A DNA stretch of 64,000 nucleotides from UBA2334 sp964396895 (GTDB lineage: Bacteria; Pseudomonadota; Gammaproteobacteria; Burkholderiales; Burkholderiaceae_C), in NCBI GenBank assembly GCA_964396895.1, contig CAYNGJ010000005.1, positions 135,068-199,067 of the forward strand, read 5' to 3'. The translations under genes and the position numbers were made by a program. Below are positions 47,395-56,311 of this stretch, piece by piece (position 1 is the first letter of the stretch; each line of letters begins with the position of its first letter). Under the pieces are notes generated by a model that worked only from the letters and a program-made list of their open reading frames with translations, was not told the DNA's origin and made no database searches.

Positions 47395-48231
47395 ATGGAT
47401 TTGGGACTGACGGGTAAATGGGCGCTGGTGTGTGGGGCCAGCAAGGGGTTGGGGCTGGGCTGCGCCCAGGCCCTTGCGCAAGAGGGTGTGCATGTGGTCA
47501 TGGTGGCGCGTGGCGCTCCGGCGCTGCAACAGGCGGCTGCCGAGTTGCGCGCTTATTTGGCACATTTTTCGCACCCCTCTGGGTTGAACCCCTTGCAATT
47601 GCCGCAGGTGTTGACGGTGGCGGCGGACATCACCACGGCCGAAGGGCGGGAGGCTGCGTTCAGCGTGCCCGATGGACCTGGTCGGAATTTCGACGTGGTG
47701 GTGACCAATGCCGGGGGGCCGCCACCCGGCGATTTTCGGGATTGGGACAGGGACGCTTGGTTGAAGGCGGTGGATGCGAACATGCTCACCCCCATCGAAC
47801 TCATCAAGGCCACGGTGGACGGCATGGCGGCACGGGGCTTTGGGCGGGTGGTCAACATCACCAGCAGCGCGGTGAAGGCACCCATTGACATCCTGGGCTT
47901 GTCCAATGGCGCGCGCAGCGGGCTCACGGGGTTTGTGGCCGGTGTGGCGCGCAACCCCGGCCTGGCGGCGCATGGGGTCACCGTCAACAACCTCTTGCCA
48001 GGTGCATTTGACACCGACCGGTTGCGCACCACCTTGCAAGGTGCGGCCACCAAAACGGGCCAGCCGATGGACGCGGTGGTGGAAGGTCGGCGCAACGGCA
48101 TACCTGCCCGCCGCTTCGGCACACCTGAAGAATTTGGCCGTATCTGCGCTTTTTTGTGCAGCATGCACGCCGGTTACATCACCGGGCAGAACATCCTGGC
48201 CGACGGTGGCGCTTACCCAGGCGCTTTCTGA
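47395..48231 (+). CDS. SDR-family oxidoreductase without the YxxxK motif
   Basis: Rossmann-fold short-chain dehydrogenase-like protein of 278 residues. The cofactor motif GASKGLGLG (14-22) and the NAG motif (VVVTNAGG) are present. Where the catalytic YxxxK is expected after ITSSAVKAP, the sequence reads LGLSNGARSGL, so both Tyr and Lys are absent. The catalytic mechanism is therefore doubtful. It starts 42 bases from the divergent SH3 gene and overlaps the convergent EamA gene by 19 bases at its end. Confidence 0.85.
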   Translation: MDLGLTGKWALVCGASKGLGLGCAQALAQEGVHVVMVARGAPALQQAAAELRAYLAHFSHPSGLNPLQLPQVLTVAADITTAEGREAAFSVPDGPGRNFDVVVTNAGGPPPGDFRDWDRDAWLKAVDANMLTPIELIKATVDGMAARGFGRVVNITSSAVKAPIDILGLSNGARSGLTGFVAGVARNPGLAAHGVTVNNLLPGAFDTDRLRTTLQGAATKTGQPMDAVVEGRRNGIPARRFGTPEEFGRICAFLCSMHAGYITGQNILADGGAYPGAF

Positions 48232-49166
48232 TCGGGGGGCAACACCGCCGGGCGGTTTCTGGACGACACCACGATGCCTCCCACGATCAGGGCGAACGCC
48301 ATGGCGTGAAATGGCTTGGGCATTTCACCCAGCACTGCGGCCGACAACACGGCCGCAAACAGTGGCGTGAGGTTGATGAAGAAGCCCGCCACCTGTGGCC
48401 CGGCAGCGGCCACCCCATGGCCCCAGCAATAGTAGGCCAGCAACGAGGGGCCCAAGGCCACGTAGGCGAGTGACACGGCCAGCGGCCAGCCCCAGGCGAT
48501 GTGGGCCCCCGGCAGCAAGCCCCATTCGATGCCCGAGAACAAACCAGACCAGATGAGCCCGGGCACCATCTGCGCCAGCAACCAGGCTGCCCAGTCGTTG
48601 CGCAAGGTTACCGGGTCGGGTTGGTGGACGGGTGGCCGCGTCAACAGCCAGCTGTACAGGCTCCAAGTGGCCGTGGCCAGCAGCATCAGCAAGTCTCCCG
48701 GTACCGGGCGCAGCGCCAGCAATTGCCCCCAATCGCCCCGGGTAAGAACGGTCAGCACGCCGCCGGTGGACAGGGTCACCCCCCACCACTGCTGGCGCGA
48801 AATGGTGGCTCCAAAAAAAAGACGTCCCAGGCCCAGCATGAAGATGGGCGTGCTGGCCGCGACCAGTGTCACGTTCAGTGGTGACGAGGTTTTGAGTGCC
48901 ATGTACTGAAGCGCGTTGTAGCAGCCCATGCCCAACAGGCCCAGTATCGCCAGCCGTCGCCAGTGGGCCCACAACGGACTGTCACGGCGGAGCACCCAGC
49001 TGGCCAGGGGCAGCAACAGCAAAAAAGCCACCATCCAGCGCAGCAGGTTGAAGGTGATGGGGGGAACCGAGGTGCTCATCAACCGGCCCACCACGGCATT
49101 GCCCGCCCACAGCATGGGCGGAATGGTGAGCAGCAGGGCGGTGCGGGCGGTGAGGCGTTGGGTCAT
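48213..49166 (-). CDS. EamA/DMT-family transporter
   Basis: Third EamA-type transporter in the window. The protein has 317 residues and about ten hydrophobic segments, with the family region YNALQYMALKTSSPLNVTLV. I start at MTQRLTARTALL (49166); MPYIDF at 49205 is an alternative. The 3' end overlaps the SDR gene by 19 bases, tail to tail. The substrate is unknown. Confidence 0.83.
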   Translation of the reverse strand: MTQRLTARTALLLTIPPMLWAGNAVVGRLMSTSVPPITFNLLRWMVAFLLLLPLASWVLRRDSPLWAHWRRLAILGLLGMGCYNALQYMALKTSSPLNVTLVAASTPIFMLGLGRLFFGATISRQQWWGVTLSTGGVLTVLTRGDWGQLLALRPVPGDLLMLLATATWSLYSWLLTRPPVHQPDPVTLRNDWAAWLLAQMVPGLIWSGLFSGIEWGLLPGAHIAWGWPLAVSLAYVALGPSLLAYYCWGHGVAAAGPQVAGFFINLTPLFAAVLSAAVLGEMPKPFHAMAFALIVGGIVVSSRNRPAVLPPDQKAPG

Positions 49167-49275
49167 GGGTGGTGCAGCAGGGCAGGGGAAGTCAATGTAA
49201 GGCATGGACCGGGTGACTCGGACAGGAAGGGCTTTGGACTGTCCAGTCTTGCCCTGCATGCGGCATACTCATTCC

Positions 49276-50175
49276 ATGGAACTCCCAAATGTGAACGGTG
49301 GCACGAAACGGTACGGATGGTTGGTGTGCGCGGTTGGTGCCACCAGCCTGCTCCACCTGCCAGAAGCGATGGCCCAATCGGCAGTCCCCTCAAAGGCTGC
49401 GCCTGTGCATGCACTGAATGCGCCTGGCACAGAGCCCGACACCGAGGCCATGCCCGACGGTGATGGCAAGTGGGTGCTGGGGCTGACGGCCAGTGCCACT
49501 CCCTCTTACGCCGGCGCTTCCGACCGTCAATGGGGCATTCGCCCTGTGCTGGCGGGCCGGGTGGGGCGGTGGATGGTGTCCACCTCGTCTGCCCGCCGCT
49601 TGGCGGGCTTGTCGCTCGCGGGGGGCATCAGCACCACGGTGGTCGACTCTGATCGGTGGCAATTGGGGGTGGGTGTTCGCCTCACCCACGGGCGCGACAG
49701 CGCCGACAACCCGTTGCTGACGGGGTTGCCGGACGTACCAGGCTCGGTGGCCATCCGGGCATCCAGCCACTGGGTGCTGACGCCGACCTGGCGGGTCACC
49801 GGCAGCCTGCAACAAGACCTGCAGCGTGGGCAGGGCCTGCACGCCACGGTGGGCTTGGGGTGGTCGCGTCGCTTGGCTTCAGGTTGGACGCTGGACGCGG
49901 GCTCCGGGGTGACCTGGGCCAATGCCCCAGCCATGAACACGTTTTACGGGGTGCTTGCGGATCAGACACGGGCCGGGCGCAGCGCGTGGCAGCCCGGTGC
50001 TGGCTTGGAGCAGTGGCATTGGGGTGTCGGTGCATCTCGCGCGTTGAGTGCCCACTGGCGTTTCGCCGCCAGTGTGGGGCGCAGCACCCTGTTGGGTGGC
50101 GCTGCACACAGCCCCCTGACGGTGCAGCGCAGCGGAACAACCGCACAGGTCAGCCTGGCATATGTGGGTTGGTAA
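49276..50175 (+). CDS. MipA/OmpV-family outer-membrane protein
   Basis: Predicted outer-membrane beta-barrel of 299 residues. A signal peptide ends near EAMAQS. The family hallmark LGLTASATPSYAGASDRQWG is near residue 75, followed by alternating beta strands and a terminal Trp (SLAYVGW), as usual for barrel insertion. MipA relatives scaffold murein enzymes; the role here is not known. It is transcribed away from the EamA gene, with 109 bases between the starts. Confidence 0.83.
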   Translation: MELPNVNGGTKRYGWLVCAVGATSLLHLPEAMAQSAVPSKAAPVHALNAPGTEPDTEAMPDGDGKWVLGLTASATPSYAGASDRQWGIRPVLAGRVGRWMVSTSSARRLAGLSLAGGISTTVVDSDRWQLGVGVRLTHGRDSADNPLLTGLPDVPGSVAIRASSHWVLTPTWRVTGSLQQDLQRGQGLHATVGLGWSRRLASGWTLDAGSGVTWANAPAMNTFYGVLADQTRAGRSAWQPGAGLEQWHWGVGASRALSAHWRFAASVGRSTLLGGAAHSPLTVQRSGTTAQVSLAYVGW

Positions 50176-50248
50176 AGTGCGGGTTTGACCTTCGTGGGCG
50201 GGCAGTCGGTGCCCCCCCAATGCACTGACCCACCACAGGAGACACACC

Positions 50249-51244
50249 ATGGGCAACCTCACCTCTTTGGCCATTCAGATTCAACAACCCGGTGGTCCCG
50301 AGGCCATGTCATTGGTGACCGTACCCGTGGGTGAGCCCGGGCCTGGCCAGGTGCGGGTGGCCCACCAGGCCATTGGATTGAACTACATCGATGTGTACCA
50401 ACGCAGCGGCCTGTACCCGCTGCCCATGCCCTTGCAGCTGGGCATGGAAGGGGCTGGCGTGGTGGAGGCGGTGGGTGAGGGTGTGACTCACCTGAGCGTG
50501 GGTGATCGCGTGGCCTACGCCGCCAACCCGCCTGGGAGTTATTGCCAGCGTCGCGTCATGCCCGCCATGAATGTGTGCCGACTGCCCGACGGCATTTCGT
50601 TTGAAACCGGTGCGGCCATGATGCTCAAAGGCCTGACCGCCCAGTACCTGCTCAAACGGACCCTGCCTCAAGGCGGCTTGCAGCCCGGTGACTTTGTGCT
50701 GTTTCACGCGGCTGCAGGTGGTGTGGGTCTCATCGCTTGCCAGTGGGCCAAGGCATTGGGATTGCAACTCATTGGGACCGCTGGTTCAGATGAAAAATGT
50801 GCCCTGGCGCTCGAAAATGGTGCAAAGTTTGCTATCAATTACAAAACTGAGGATTTTGCCGCCAGGGTGAAAGACATCACCAGTGGCCAAGGCGTCAAGG
50901 TCGTTTACGACTCGGTGGGCAAAGACACCTGGGACAAGTCCCTGGACTGTCTACAACCGTTTGGCCTCATGGCCACGTTTGGCAATGCCAGCGGGCCAGT
51001 GCCACCGTTTGCCCCCGCCGTGCTGGCGGCCAAGGGATCGCTGTACGTCACGCGCCAGACGCTGTTCAGCCACATCACCAGCCGCGAGCGCACGCAGGCC
51101 ATGGCCGACGACCTGTTCGCCGTGGTGCAAAGTGGCGCGGTGAACATCCGCATCGACCAGCGTTTTCCGCTGGCCAACGTGCAAGCGGCACACCGCAGCC
51201 TGGAGGCCAGGCAAACCACGGGCTGCACCATTCTCCTGCCGTGA
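50249..51244 (+). CDS. Quinone oxidoreductase (zeta-crystallin-like)
   Basis: NADPH:quinone reductase of the zinc-free MDR family. The protein has 331 residues from ATG 50249, behind CAGGAG. The substrate-side motif GLNYIDVYQRSGLYPLPMP and the NADPH motif AAAGGVGLIACQWAKALG are visible. The stretch SDEKCALALENGAKFAINYK (about 181-200) is encoded by an AT-rich repeat island yet matches the normal family pattern with no length change. Confidence 0.9.
   Translation: MGNLTSLAIQIQQPGGPEAMSLVTVPVGEPGPGQVRVAHQAIGLNYIDVYQRSGLYPLPMPLQLGMEGAGVVEAVGEGVTHLSVGDRVAYAANPPGSYCQRRVMPAMNVCRLPDGISFETGAAMMLKGLTAQYLLKRTLPQGGLQPGDFVLFHAAAGGVGLIACQWAKALGLQLIGTAGSDEKCALALENGAKFAINYKTEDFAARVKDITSGQGVKVVYDSVGKDTWDKSLDCLQPFGLMATFGNASGPVPPFAPAVLAAKGSLYVTRQTLFSHITSRERTQAMADDLFAVVQSGAVNIRIDQRFPLANVQAAHRSLEARQTTGCTILLP
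50787..50836 (-). repeat. AT-rich 18-spaced island, copy 9 (inside quinone oxidoreductase gene)
   Basis: On the minus strand: TGATAGC (50837-50831), an 18-base spacer beginning AAAC (50830-50813), GAGCG (50812-50808), CCAGGGCAC and a T run. It lies wholly in the reading frame. The exact 10-base string GCTATCAATT is also found in copy 10. Confidence 0.78.
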
Positions 51245-51407
51245 TGGGGGCTGAGGGCATGTCCCTCGCTCATTCGCAATACCCGACGAAGCTCGTCGCA
51301 TGGACTGTTCCCGTGTCAAACGCCATGGCAGAATGGCCACGCCACAAAGGCACGGCAGCTCAGCCATGGGTTGACCGCACAACACATCGTTGGGATTTGC
51401 ATCAAAC

Positions 51408-53825
51408 ATGACGGATGAAATTTCATCGGCGCGGCCGAGGCCAAGCGCTGCCCACCTCGCCCGGGGCGCGCTGGGACGTTGGCTGGTCGTGCGCATGGTG
51501 GTCATCCTGTGTGTGGCCGTGGGCGGCGTCTTGTTGCTCAGCCACCAGGCCTTGTCGACCCTGTTCGACGAATTCGAGCAATCGGCCGCTCGGCAGCAAC
51601 TGGCCAGGGTTCAGTCGGCCCTGCAACAAGATGGCCGTGCTCTGGGTGAGGTGGTACAGGACTACGCGCAGTGGGACGACGCCCACCGGTTTGTGCGGGG
51701 TCAACAGCCCAACTTCATGGCCGACAACTTCACGTCGGCATCCATGCGCAACCTGCGCTTGGATGCCGTGCTGGTGTTGGACGGACAGGGCCGTTGGCTG
51801 GCCGATGTTCAGAACGGACCTCAAGGACTTGTCCCGCGCATCCAACCGGCGTGGCTGAGTGCCTTGGTGCAGGCGAACAAGCCTCTGCGCTGTGCCGACA
51901 CCCGTGAAGCCGGTGTTTGGGTGGATGACACGCTGCTGATGGTGGCACGCATGCCCATCTCCAACACGGCAGGGAATCTCCCGCCAGTGGGGTGCATGGT
52001 GTTTGTCCGGGAGGTCAACGCCGCTTACCTGTCGGGCATGGAGCAATATTCTGGCATCCGCATCTCTCTGTCCCGCACCCCGGGCATGGCCGACCCAACG
52101 CTGGTGCAACAGGCCGATGGCATGTGGGTGGCGAGCGCTCACTTGCCCCTGGTGGCGGGTTCTCTGAGTGTTCACTACCAATCCCAGCTGGGGGAGCAGC
52201 GCCGCACAATCATGGCCTGGTTGATGCTGGCGCTGGTGTTGGTCACGGTGATGGCGGTGGGCGTGCTGTACGCTTTGGTGCAAGGCAAGGTGGTGAAGCG
52301 GCTGCGCCACGCCGCGCAGCTGGCCGACGGCTATCGGCGCACACCCGACGCGCCCATCGTCTGGCCAGACCAGGGGGAGGACGAAATTGACCGCTTGGGT
52401 CTGTCACTGAACGAGTTGGTGTCCCAGGTCAGGGCGCACCAGCACCACGCGGCCCACCACGACGCGTTGACCGGCCTGAGCAACCGCCGAGGGTTGGAGG
52501 CAGCGCTGGCCGCGGTGTCGTTTGAGTTTGGTGATGTCAGTGGCCCATTGGCCTGTCTGGTGTTGCTGGACCTGGACAACTTCAAAACCATCAACGATGG
52601 TTTTGGTCATGAGGTGGGTGACGCACTGTTGTGCCGTGTGGCACACCAGATCGAGGCCGTTGGCCGCAGCGGTGACACCACCGCGCGCACCGGAGGCGAC
52701 GAGTTCGCCCTGTTGCTGCACGGACTGTCTCGCGAGCAGGCCCTGGCCCTGGTGACAACGTTGATGGAACAGCTGCGCTTGCCGTTGGTCCATGGGGGCT
52801 TGCAGGTGGCCACCAGTGGCTCTGTGGGGCTGGCGTTTTCCGACAGCGCCCCCAGCGCCCAGAGCCTGTTGCGCCACGCCGATCTGGCCATGTACCAAGC
52901 CAAGCAGCGGGGGCGAAACGGCTGGGTCATTTTCAATGAGGCATTGCATGTGGAGGCCCAGCGGCGTTCCCGCCTGGCCCAGTCGTTGCGTCGCTCGCTG
53001 GATGAAGGGCAGTTGCAGGTGGCCTTTCAGCCCGTGCTGGACGTGCGAACCAACCGGGTGACCAGCATGGAGGCACTGGCCCGCTGGTCGTCGGACGGGG
53101 AGGTGATTTCACCTGCCGAGTTCATCCCCATTGCCGAAGAAAATGGCCTGATCGGACGCCTGGGCATGCAAGTGGTGGACCGAAGTTGTGCCTTGTTGGC
53201 CCGCCTGAGCGCGCAGGGGCACGACCTCAGTTGCAGCGTCAACCTGAGTGTGCGGCAGTTCACCGAGTTCAATTTGCAGGAGGATTTGCCACGCCGGGTG
53301 GCCGCTCATGGGCTGATGCCATCTGCCTTGCGCTTGGAGGTGACGGAAAGTTTGGTGGCCGATGTCGAGTCTCCCATTGTGGACACCATGCATGCCATGC
53401 ATGCCCAGGGCTTCGATTTTTTGCTGGACGATTTTGGCACTGGCCACTCATCTTTGCACCGCTTGCAGCGGTTGCCCTTCCAGACCATCAAAATCGATCG
53501 CAGTTTTGTGAAGCCTTTGCAGCACGGCGACCAGGTGATGGTGCGCACGGTGGTGGATCTGGCCAAAGCCTTGCGACTGGATGTGGTGGCCGAAGGGGTG
53601 GAAACCCCCGAGCAGCTCCGGAGTTTGCTGGATCTGGGGGTGACCCACCTGCAGGGCTATTTGGTGGCGCGCCCCATGTCCGACGAAGCATTGATCCTGT
53701 GGCTGGACACCCTGAAGCGGGATGGTGGAGGGGGCTCACCCCAGGTAGCGGCGTGGTTGGCCGCCACGTCGGACGACACCCGGTGTGCAACGTATTTGCC
53801 CACCGAACTGGCGACTGTGGTGTGA
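51408..53825 (+). CDS. CHASE4-GGDEF-EAL membrane signalling protein
   Basis: Predicted cyclic-di-GMP enzyme of 805 residues from ATG 51408. A first membrane helix (about 28-50) is followed by a periplasmic CHASE4-like sensor (VQDYAQWDDAHRFV), a second helix (about 270-292) and a HAMP-like linker. The GGDEF domain has an intact TGGDEFALLL near 427. The EAL domain starts with EALARWS near 554 and has the conserved NLSVRQF, DDFGTGHSSL and KIDRSFV. Both activities look intact. No receptor or partner gene is beside it. Confidence 0.92.
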   Translation: MTDEISSARPRPSAAHLARGALGRWLVVRMVVILCVAVGGVLLLSHQALSTLFDEFEQSAARQQLARVQSALQQDGRALGEVVQDYAQWDDAHRFVRGQQPNFMADNFTSASMRNLRLDAVLVLDGQGRWLADVQNGPQGLVPRIQPAWLSALVQANKPLRCADTREAGVWVDDTLLMVARMPISNTAGNLPPVGCMVFVREVNAAYLSGMEQYSGIRISLSRTPGMADPTLVQQADGMWVASAHLPLVAGSLSVHYQSQLGEQRRTIMAWLMLALVLVTVMAVGVLYALVQGKVVKRLRHAAQLADGYRRTPDAPIVWPDQGEDEIDRLGLSLNELVSQVRAHQHHAAHHDALTGLSNRRGLEAALAAVSFEFGDVSGPLACLVLLDLDNFKTINDGFGHEVGDALLCRVAHQIEAVGRSGDTTARTGGDEFALLLHGLSREQALALVTTLMEQLRLPLVHGGLQVATSGSVGLAFSDSAPSAQSLLRHADLAMYQAKQRGRNGWVIFNEALHVEAQRRSRLAQSLRRSLDEGQLQVAFQPVLDVRTNRVTSMEALARWSSDGEVISPAEFIPIAEENGLIGRLGMQVVDRSCALLARLSAQGHDLSCSVNLSVRQFTEFNLQEDLPRRVAAHGLMPSALRLEVTESLVADVESPIVDTMHAMHAQGFDFLLDDFGTGHSSLHRLQRLPFQTIKIDRSFVKPLQHGDQVMVRTVVDLAKALRLDVVAEGVETPEQLRSLLDLGVTHLQGYLVARPMSDEALILWLDTLKRDGGGGSPQVAAWLAATSDDTRCATYLPTELATVV

Positions 53826-53960
53826 GGGGGTGGCCGGGTGCAGGCAGGGGCGCGGACAGTCGATGCCGATTGCGTCAAATGCCTGTTGGATTTTCTGAGC
53901 CACAATGGACATACCCCCTCACCCCACGTGAGGTGCTGGTTTTAACCTGAAGGAGAGCCC

Positions 53961-54182
53961 ATGTTTCCAGAGTACCGCGACCTGATTTCCAGCTTGAAGG
54001 GCAACGACGCCCACTTCACCCGTTTGTTCGACAAGCACAACGAGTTGGACCAGAAAATCAAGAACATGGAGAGTCACATCCAACCCGGTACGCCGGTGGA
54101 AATTGAGACCATGAAGAAAGAGAAGCTGGCGCTGAAAGATGAGCTGTATGCGCACCTGAAAAAGGTGGAAGCCGCTGCCTGA
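53961..54182 (+). CDS. YdcH-family (DUF465) small protein
   Basis: Unknown function. The 73-residue protein begins MFPEYRDLISSLKGNDAHF, the usual DUF465 pattern, and is a predicted helical hairpin rich in Lys and Glu. AAGGAGA precedes ATG 53961. It is a single gene between a 135-base gap and a terminator. Confidence 0.88.
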   Translation: MFPEYRDLISSLKGNDAHFTRLFDKHNELDQKIKNMESHIQPGTPVEIETMKKEKLALKDELYAHLKKVEAAA

Positions 54183-54211
54183 GTCCACTGAGGCGACATT
54201 CGACCCCACAA

Positions 54212-54237
54212 AGGCCTGCATCCGCAGGTCTTTTTTT
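54212..54237 (+). terminator. Rho-independent terminator after ydcH-like gene
   Basis: AGGCCTGC (54212-54219) pairs with GCAGGTCT (54224-54231), with one G-U pair and a four-base loop ATCC. A run of T follows to 54237. Confidence 0.8.
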
Positions 54238-54283
54238 GTCAGGCGCCAGGGCTTGCCGTGGTCGGGCACACCGCACTGTCCAT

Positions 54284-55732
54284 TCAGGGGTTGGCGCAGA
54301 GGGTGATTTGCGCCACCGGCCGCATCCGGCCACAGGGCGTGGCCACGCCCGGGCTGGGGTGGGGGATGCCTTCGCTGTCCATCTGGGCGGCCAGGGTGTC
54401 CCAGGCGAGCAGGCCGTGCTTGCCCAGCGCCAGGCGCAACAACCAGCCGGTTTGCCCGCCGGGCACGTCCTCGAACCCGTCGAACACGAAATTGCCCAGG
54501 CTGTACACGATGAGCTTGCCACGGTAGAGGTCTGCGCCCTGCGTCACATGGGGGTGGCCGCCAACCACCACATCGGCCCCAGCGTCGATCATGCGCCTGG
54601 CCAGGTCGCGCTGGCGCTGTGTGGGTTGGCGCTCCCGCTCCCAACCCCAGTGCATGAAGGGAATGACCAAGTCTGCCCCAGCGGCACGGGCGGCTCGGAT
54701 GTCGGCCACCACGCGGTCGTCTTCGCTCCAGGCAACGCCTGGCCAAGTGGGACCCGCGGCAAAGGAGCGCGGTTTGAACTCGTTGTAGGCCAGAACGGCC
54801 ACACGCAACCCTTGGCGCTCCACCCACAGTGGTCGGTGGGCCTCGCTCAGGTCGTGACCGCCGCCAAAGTGGGCAAGGCCAGCCGCGTCCAGGTACTGCA
54901 TGGTTTGCAAAAAGGCGGCCTGCCCGTAGTCGCCAGAATGGTTGTTGGCCAACGCCAAGGCGTTGAATCGGCCCTGCAACACGTGCAGCACCTCGGGTGG
55001 GGCGCGAAAACTGTAGATTTTGTTCTCCAGTGGCTGTCCCACGGTCGCAATGGGCAACTCCAGGTTGCCGATGGTGTAGTCGGCCTCGCGCAGCAGCGCG
55101 GCAAATGGTGCCAACGGGTCTCTGCCCTCTGCAATGACCTTGCCCGGGCCATCGGCCAGCATCACATCGCCCGCGAACAGCAGCCGCAAGGTGCCCGGTG
55201 CGCCCAGGGGTGGCAGGGGGGATGCGGTGGCCAATGGGCCCTGGTTGGTGGTGTCGGCGGTGGCGGGGGTCACCGCACGCCGGGAGCGGGGTGACACGGG
55301 GTGGGCGCGTTCGCACCAGTAGGTCAGTTCACCGTCGCGCACCGGCTCATACACCCGTTGCAGGCCGGTGAAGCCGTGCACCGGCGTGCCCGGTACGTGC
55401 ACCTGGGTGGCGGTGTGGGTGGCCTGGTGGATGGGCACGGGTCCTGAGGCCTGGCTGGCGTAGGTGTACACCTTCACGGAGGGCTGGGGGCTGCCCAAGG
55501 TGTTGACGACCCGAAACAGAAAGTAGGAGCCAATTTCCGCAGCAGGCGCCTGCAAGGGGTGCTGCGTGGGGGCCGCGGTGATGAGGCGGTCCTCGCCGCC
55601 GTAGTTCACGTGGCATTGCACACTTTGTCCCCAGGCGGGTCCAACCCCTGCGGCGACCAGCATGGCCAACCCCCAGCACCGGATGGCCCGGACGGTGGGG
55701 AGGGTTGTGGGCGTGGTGCGAAGGGGTGACAT
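54284..55732 (-). CDS. CapA/PgsA-family secreted protein
   Basis: Calcineurin-like metallophosphoesterase-fold protein of the capsule synthesis CapA family. The protein has 482 residues. A signal peptide ends near PAWGQS, and an unusual domain of about 150 residues with no known match to me follows, before the CapA core starts at LRLLFAGDVMLADG. Metal-site motifs include NLELPIA, ALANNHSGDYG, IPFMHWGWE and VVGGHPHVTQG. No poly-glutamate or capsule genes are nearby, so the role is open. lspA lies 16 bases upstream on the same strand. Confidence 0.8.
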   Translation of the reverse strand: MSPLRTTPTTLPTVRAIRCWGLAMLVAAGVGPAWGQSVQCHVNYGGEDRLITAAPTQHPLQAPAAEIGSYFLFRVVNTLGSPQPSVKVYTYASQASGPVPIHQATHTATQVHVPGTPVHGFTGLQRVYEPVRDGELTYWCERAHPVSPRSRRAVTPATADTTNQGPLATASPLPPLGAPGTLRLLFAGDVMLADGPGKVIAEGRDPLAPFAALLREADYTIGNLELPIATVGQPLENKIYSFRAPPEVLHVLQGRFNALALANNHSGDYGQAAFLQTMQYLDAAGLAHFGGGHDLSEAHRPLWVERQGLRVAVLAYNEFKPRSFAAGPTWPGVAWSEDDRVVADIRAARAAGADLVIPFMHWGWERERQPTQRQRDLARRMIDAGADVVVGGHPHVTQGADLYRGKLIVYSLGNFVFDGFEDVPGGQTGWLLRLALGKHGLLAWDTLAAQMDSEGIPHPSPGVATPCGRMRPVAQITLCANP

Positions 55733-55748
55733 GGGTGTGTGGGCGGTT

Positions 55749-56300
55749 TCAGTGGCTGCGCCGGACGCGGCGAATCTCGTCAGCGATGAGGCAGCAGGCC
55801 CCCAGGGTGATGGCGGCGTCGGCCAGGTTGAAGGCGGGGAAGTGCCCGCCGTGGAACATGGGGCTCAGCCAGGGCCAGTGGAAGTCCAGCATGTCCACCA
55901 CGTAACCGTGCAGCATGCGGTCCACCACGTTGCCCACCGCCCCGCCCAGCAGGCTGCTGACCGCAAATGAGAAGAGCTTTTGCCCGGGGTGGCTTTTGAG
56001 CATCCACAGCATCAGACCAGATGCCAACACCCCGACGCCGGTGAAGAACCAGCGCTGCCAACCCCCCGCGTCGGCCAGAAAAGAGAACGCGGCCCCAGGG
56101 TTGTGCACCCGAACGATGTTGAAGAACGAGGTGATGGGTGTGCTGTCACCCAGCTGGTAGTAACCCAGGATCAGTGTTTTGGTGAACTGGTCCAGCACCA
56201 GCACGATGGCGGCCCACACCAGCCAGGGCAGCACGCTGGCCGAGCCGGGTGGGGTGGGGCGGTGAACGGGGTGGGGCTTGGTGGCTTTTCGGGTGGCCAT
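55749..56300 (-). CDS. lspA: Lipoprotein signal peptidase
   Basis: Signal peptidase II, which cleaves prolipoproteins in the inner membrane. The protein has 183 residues from MATRKATKP (56300) and four hydrophobic segments. Catalytic aspartates are Asp136 (GYVVDMLDF) and Asp161 (FNLADAAI); GNVVDR and RVHNPGAAFSF are family motifs. It lies 11 bases after ileS on the same strand, the normal ribF-ileS-lspA order. Confidence 0.95.
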   Translation of the reverse strand: MATRKATKPHPVHRPTPPGSASVLPWLVWAAIVLVLDQFTKTLILGYYQLGDSTPITSFFNIVRVHNPGAAFSFLADAGGWQRWFFTGVGVLASGLMLWMLKSHPGQKLFSFAVSSLLGGAVGNVVDRMLHGYVVDMLDFHWPWLSPMFHGGHFPAFNLADAAITLGACCLIADEIRRVRRSH

Positions 56301-56311
56301 GTGCGCCAGCC

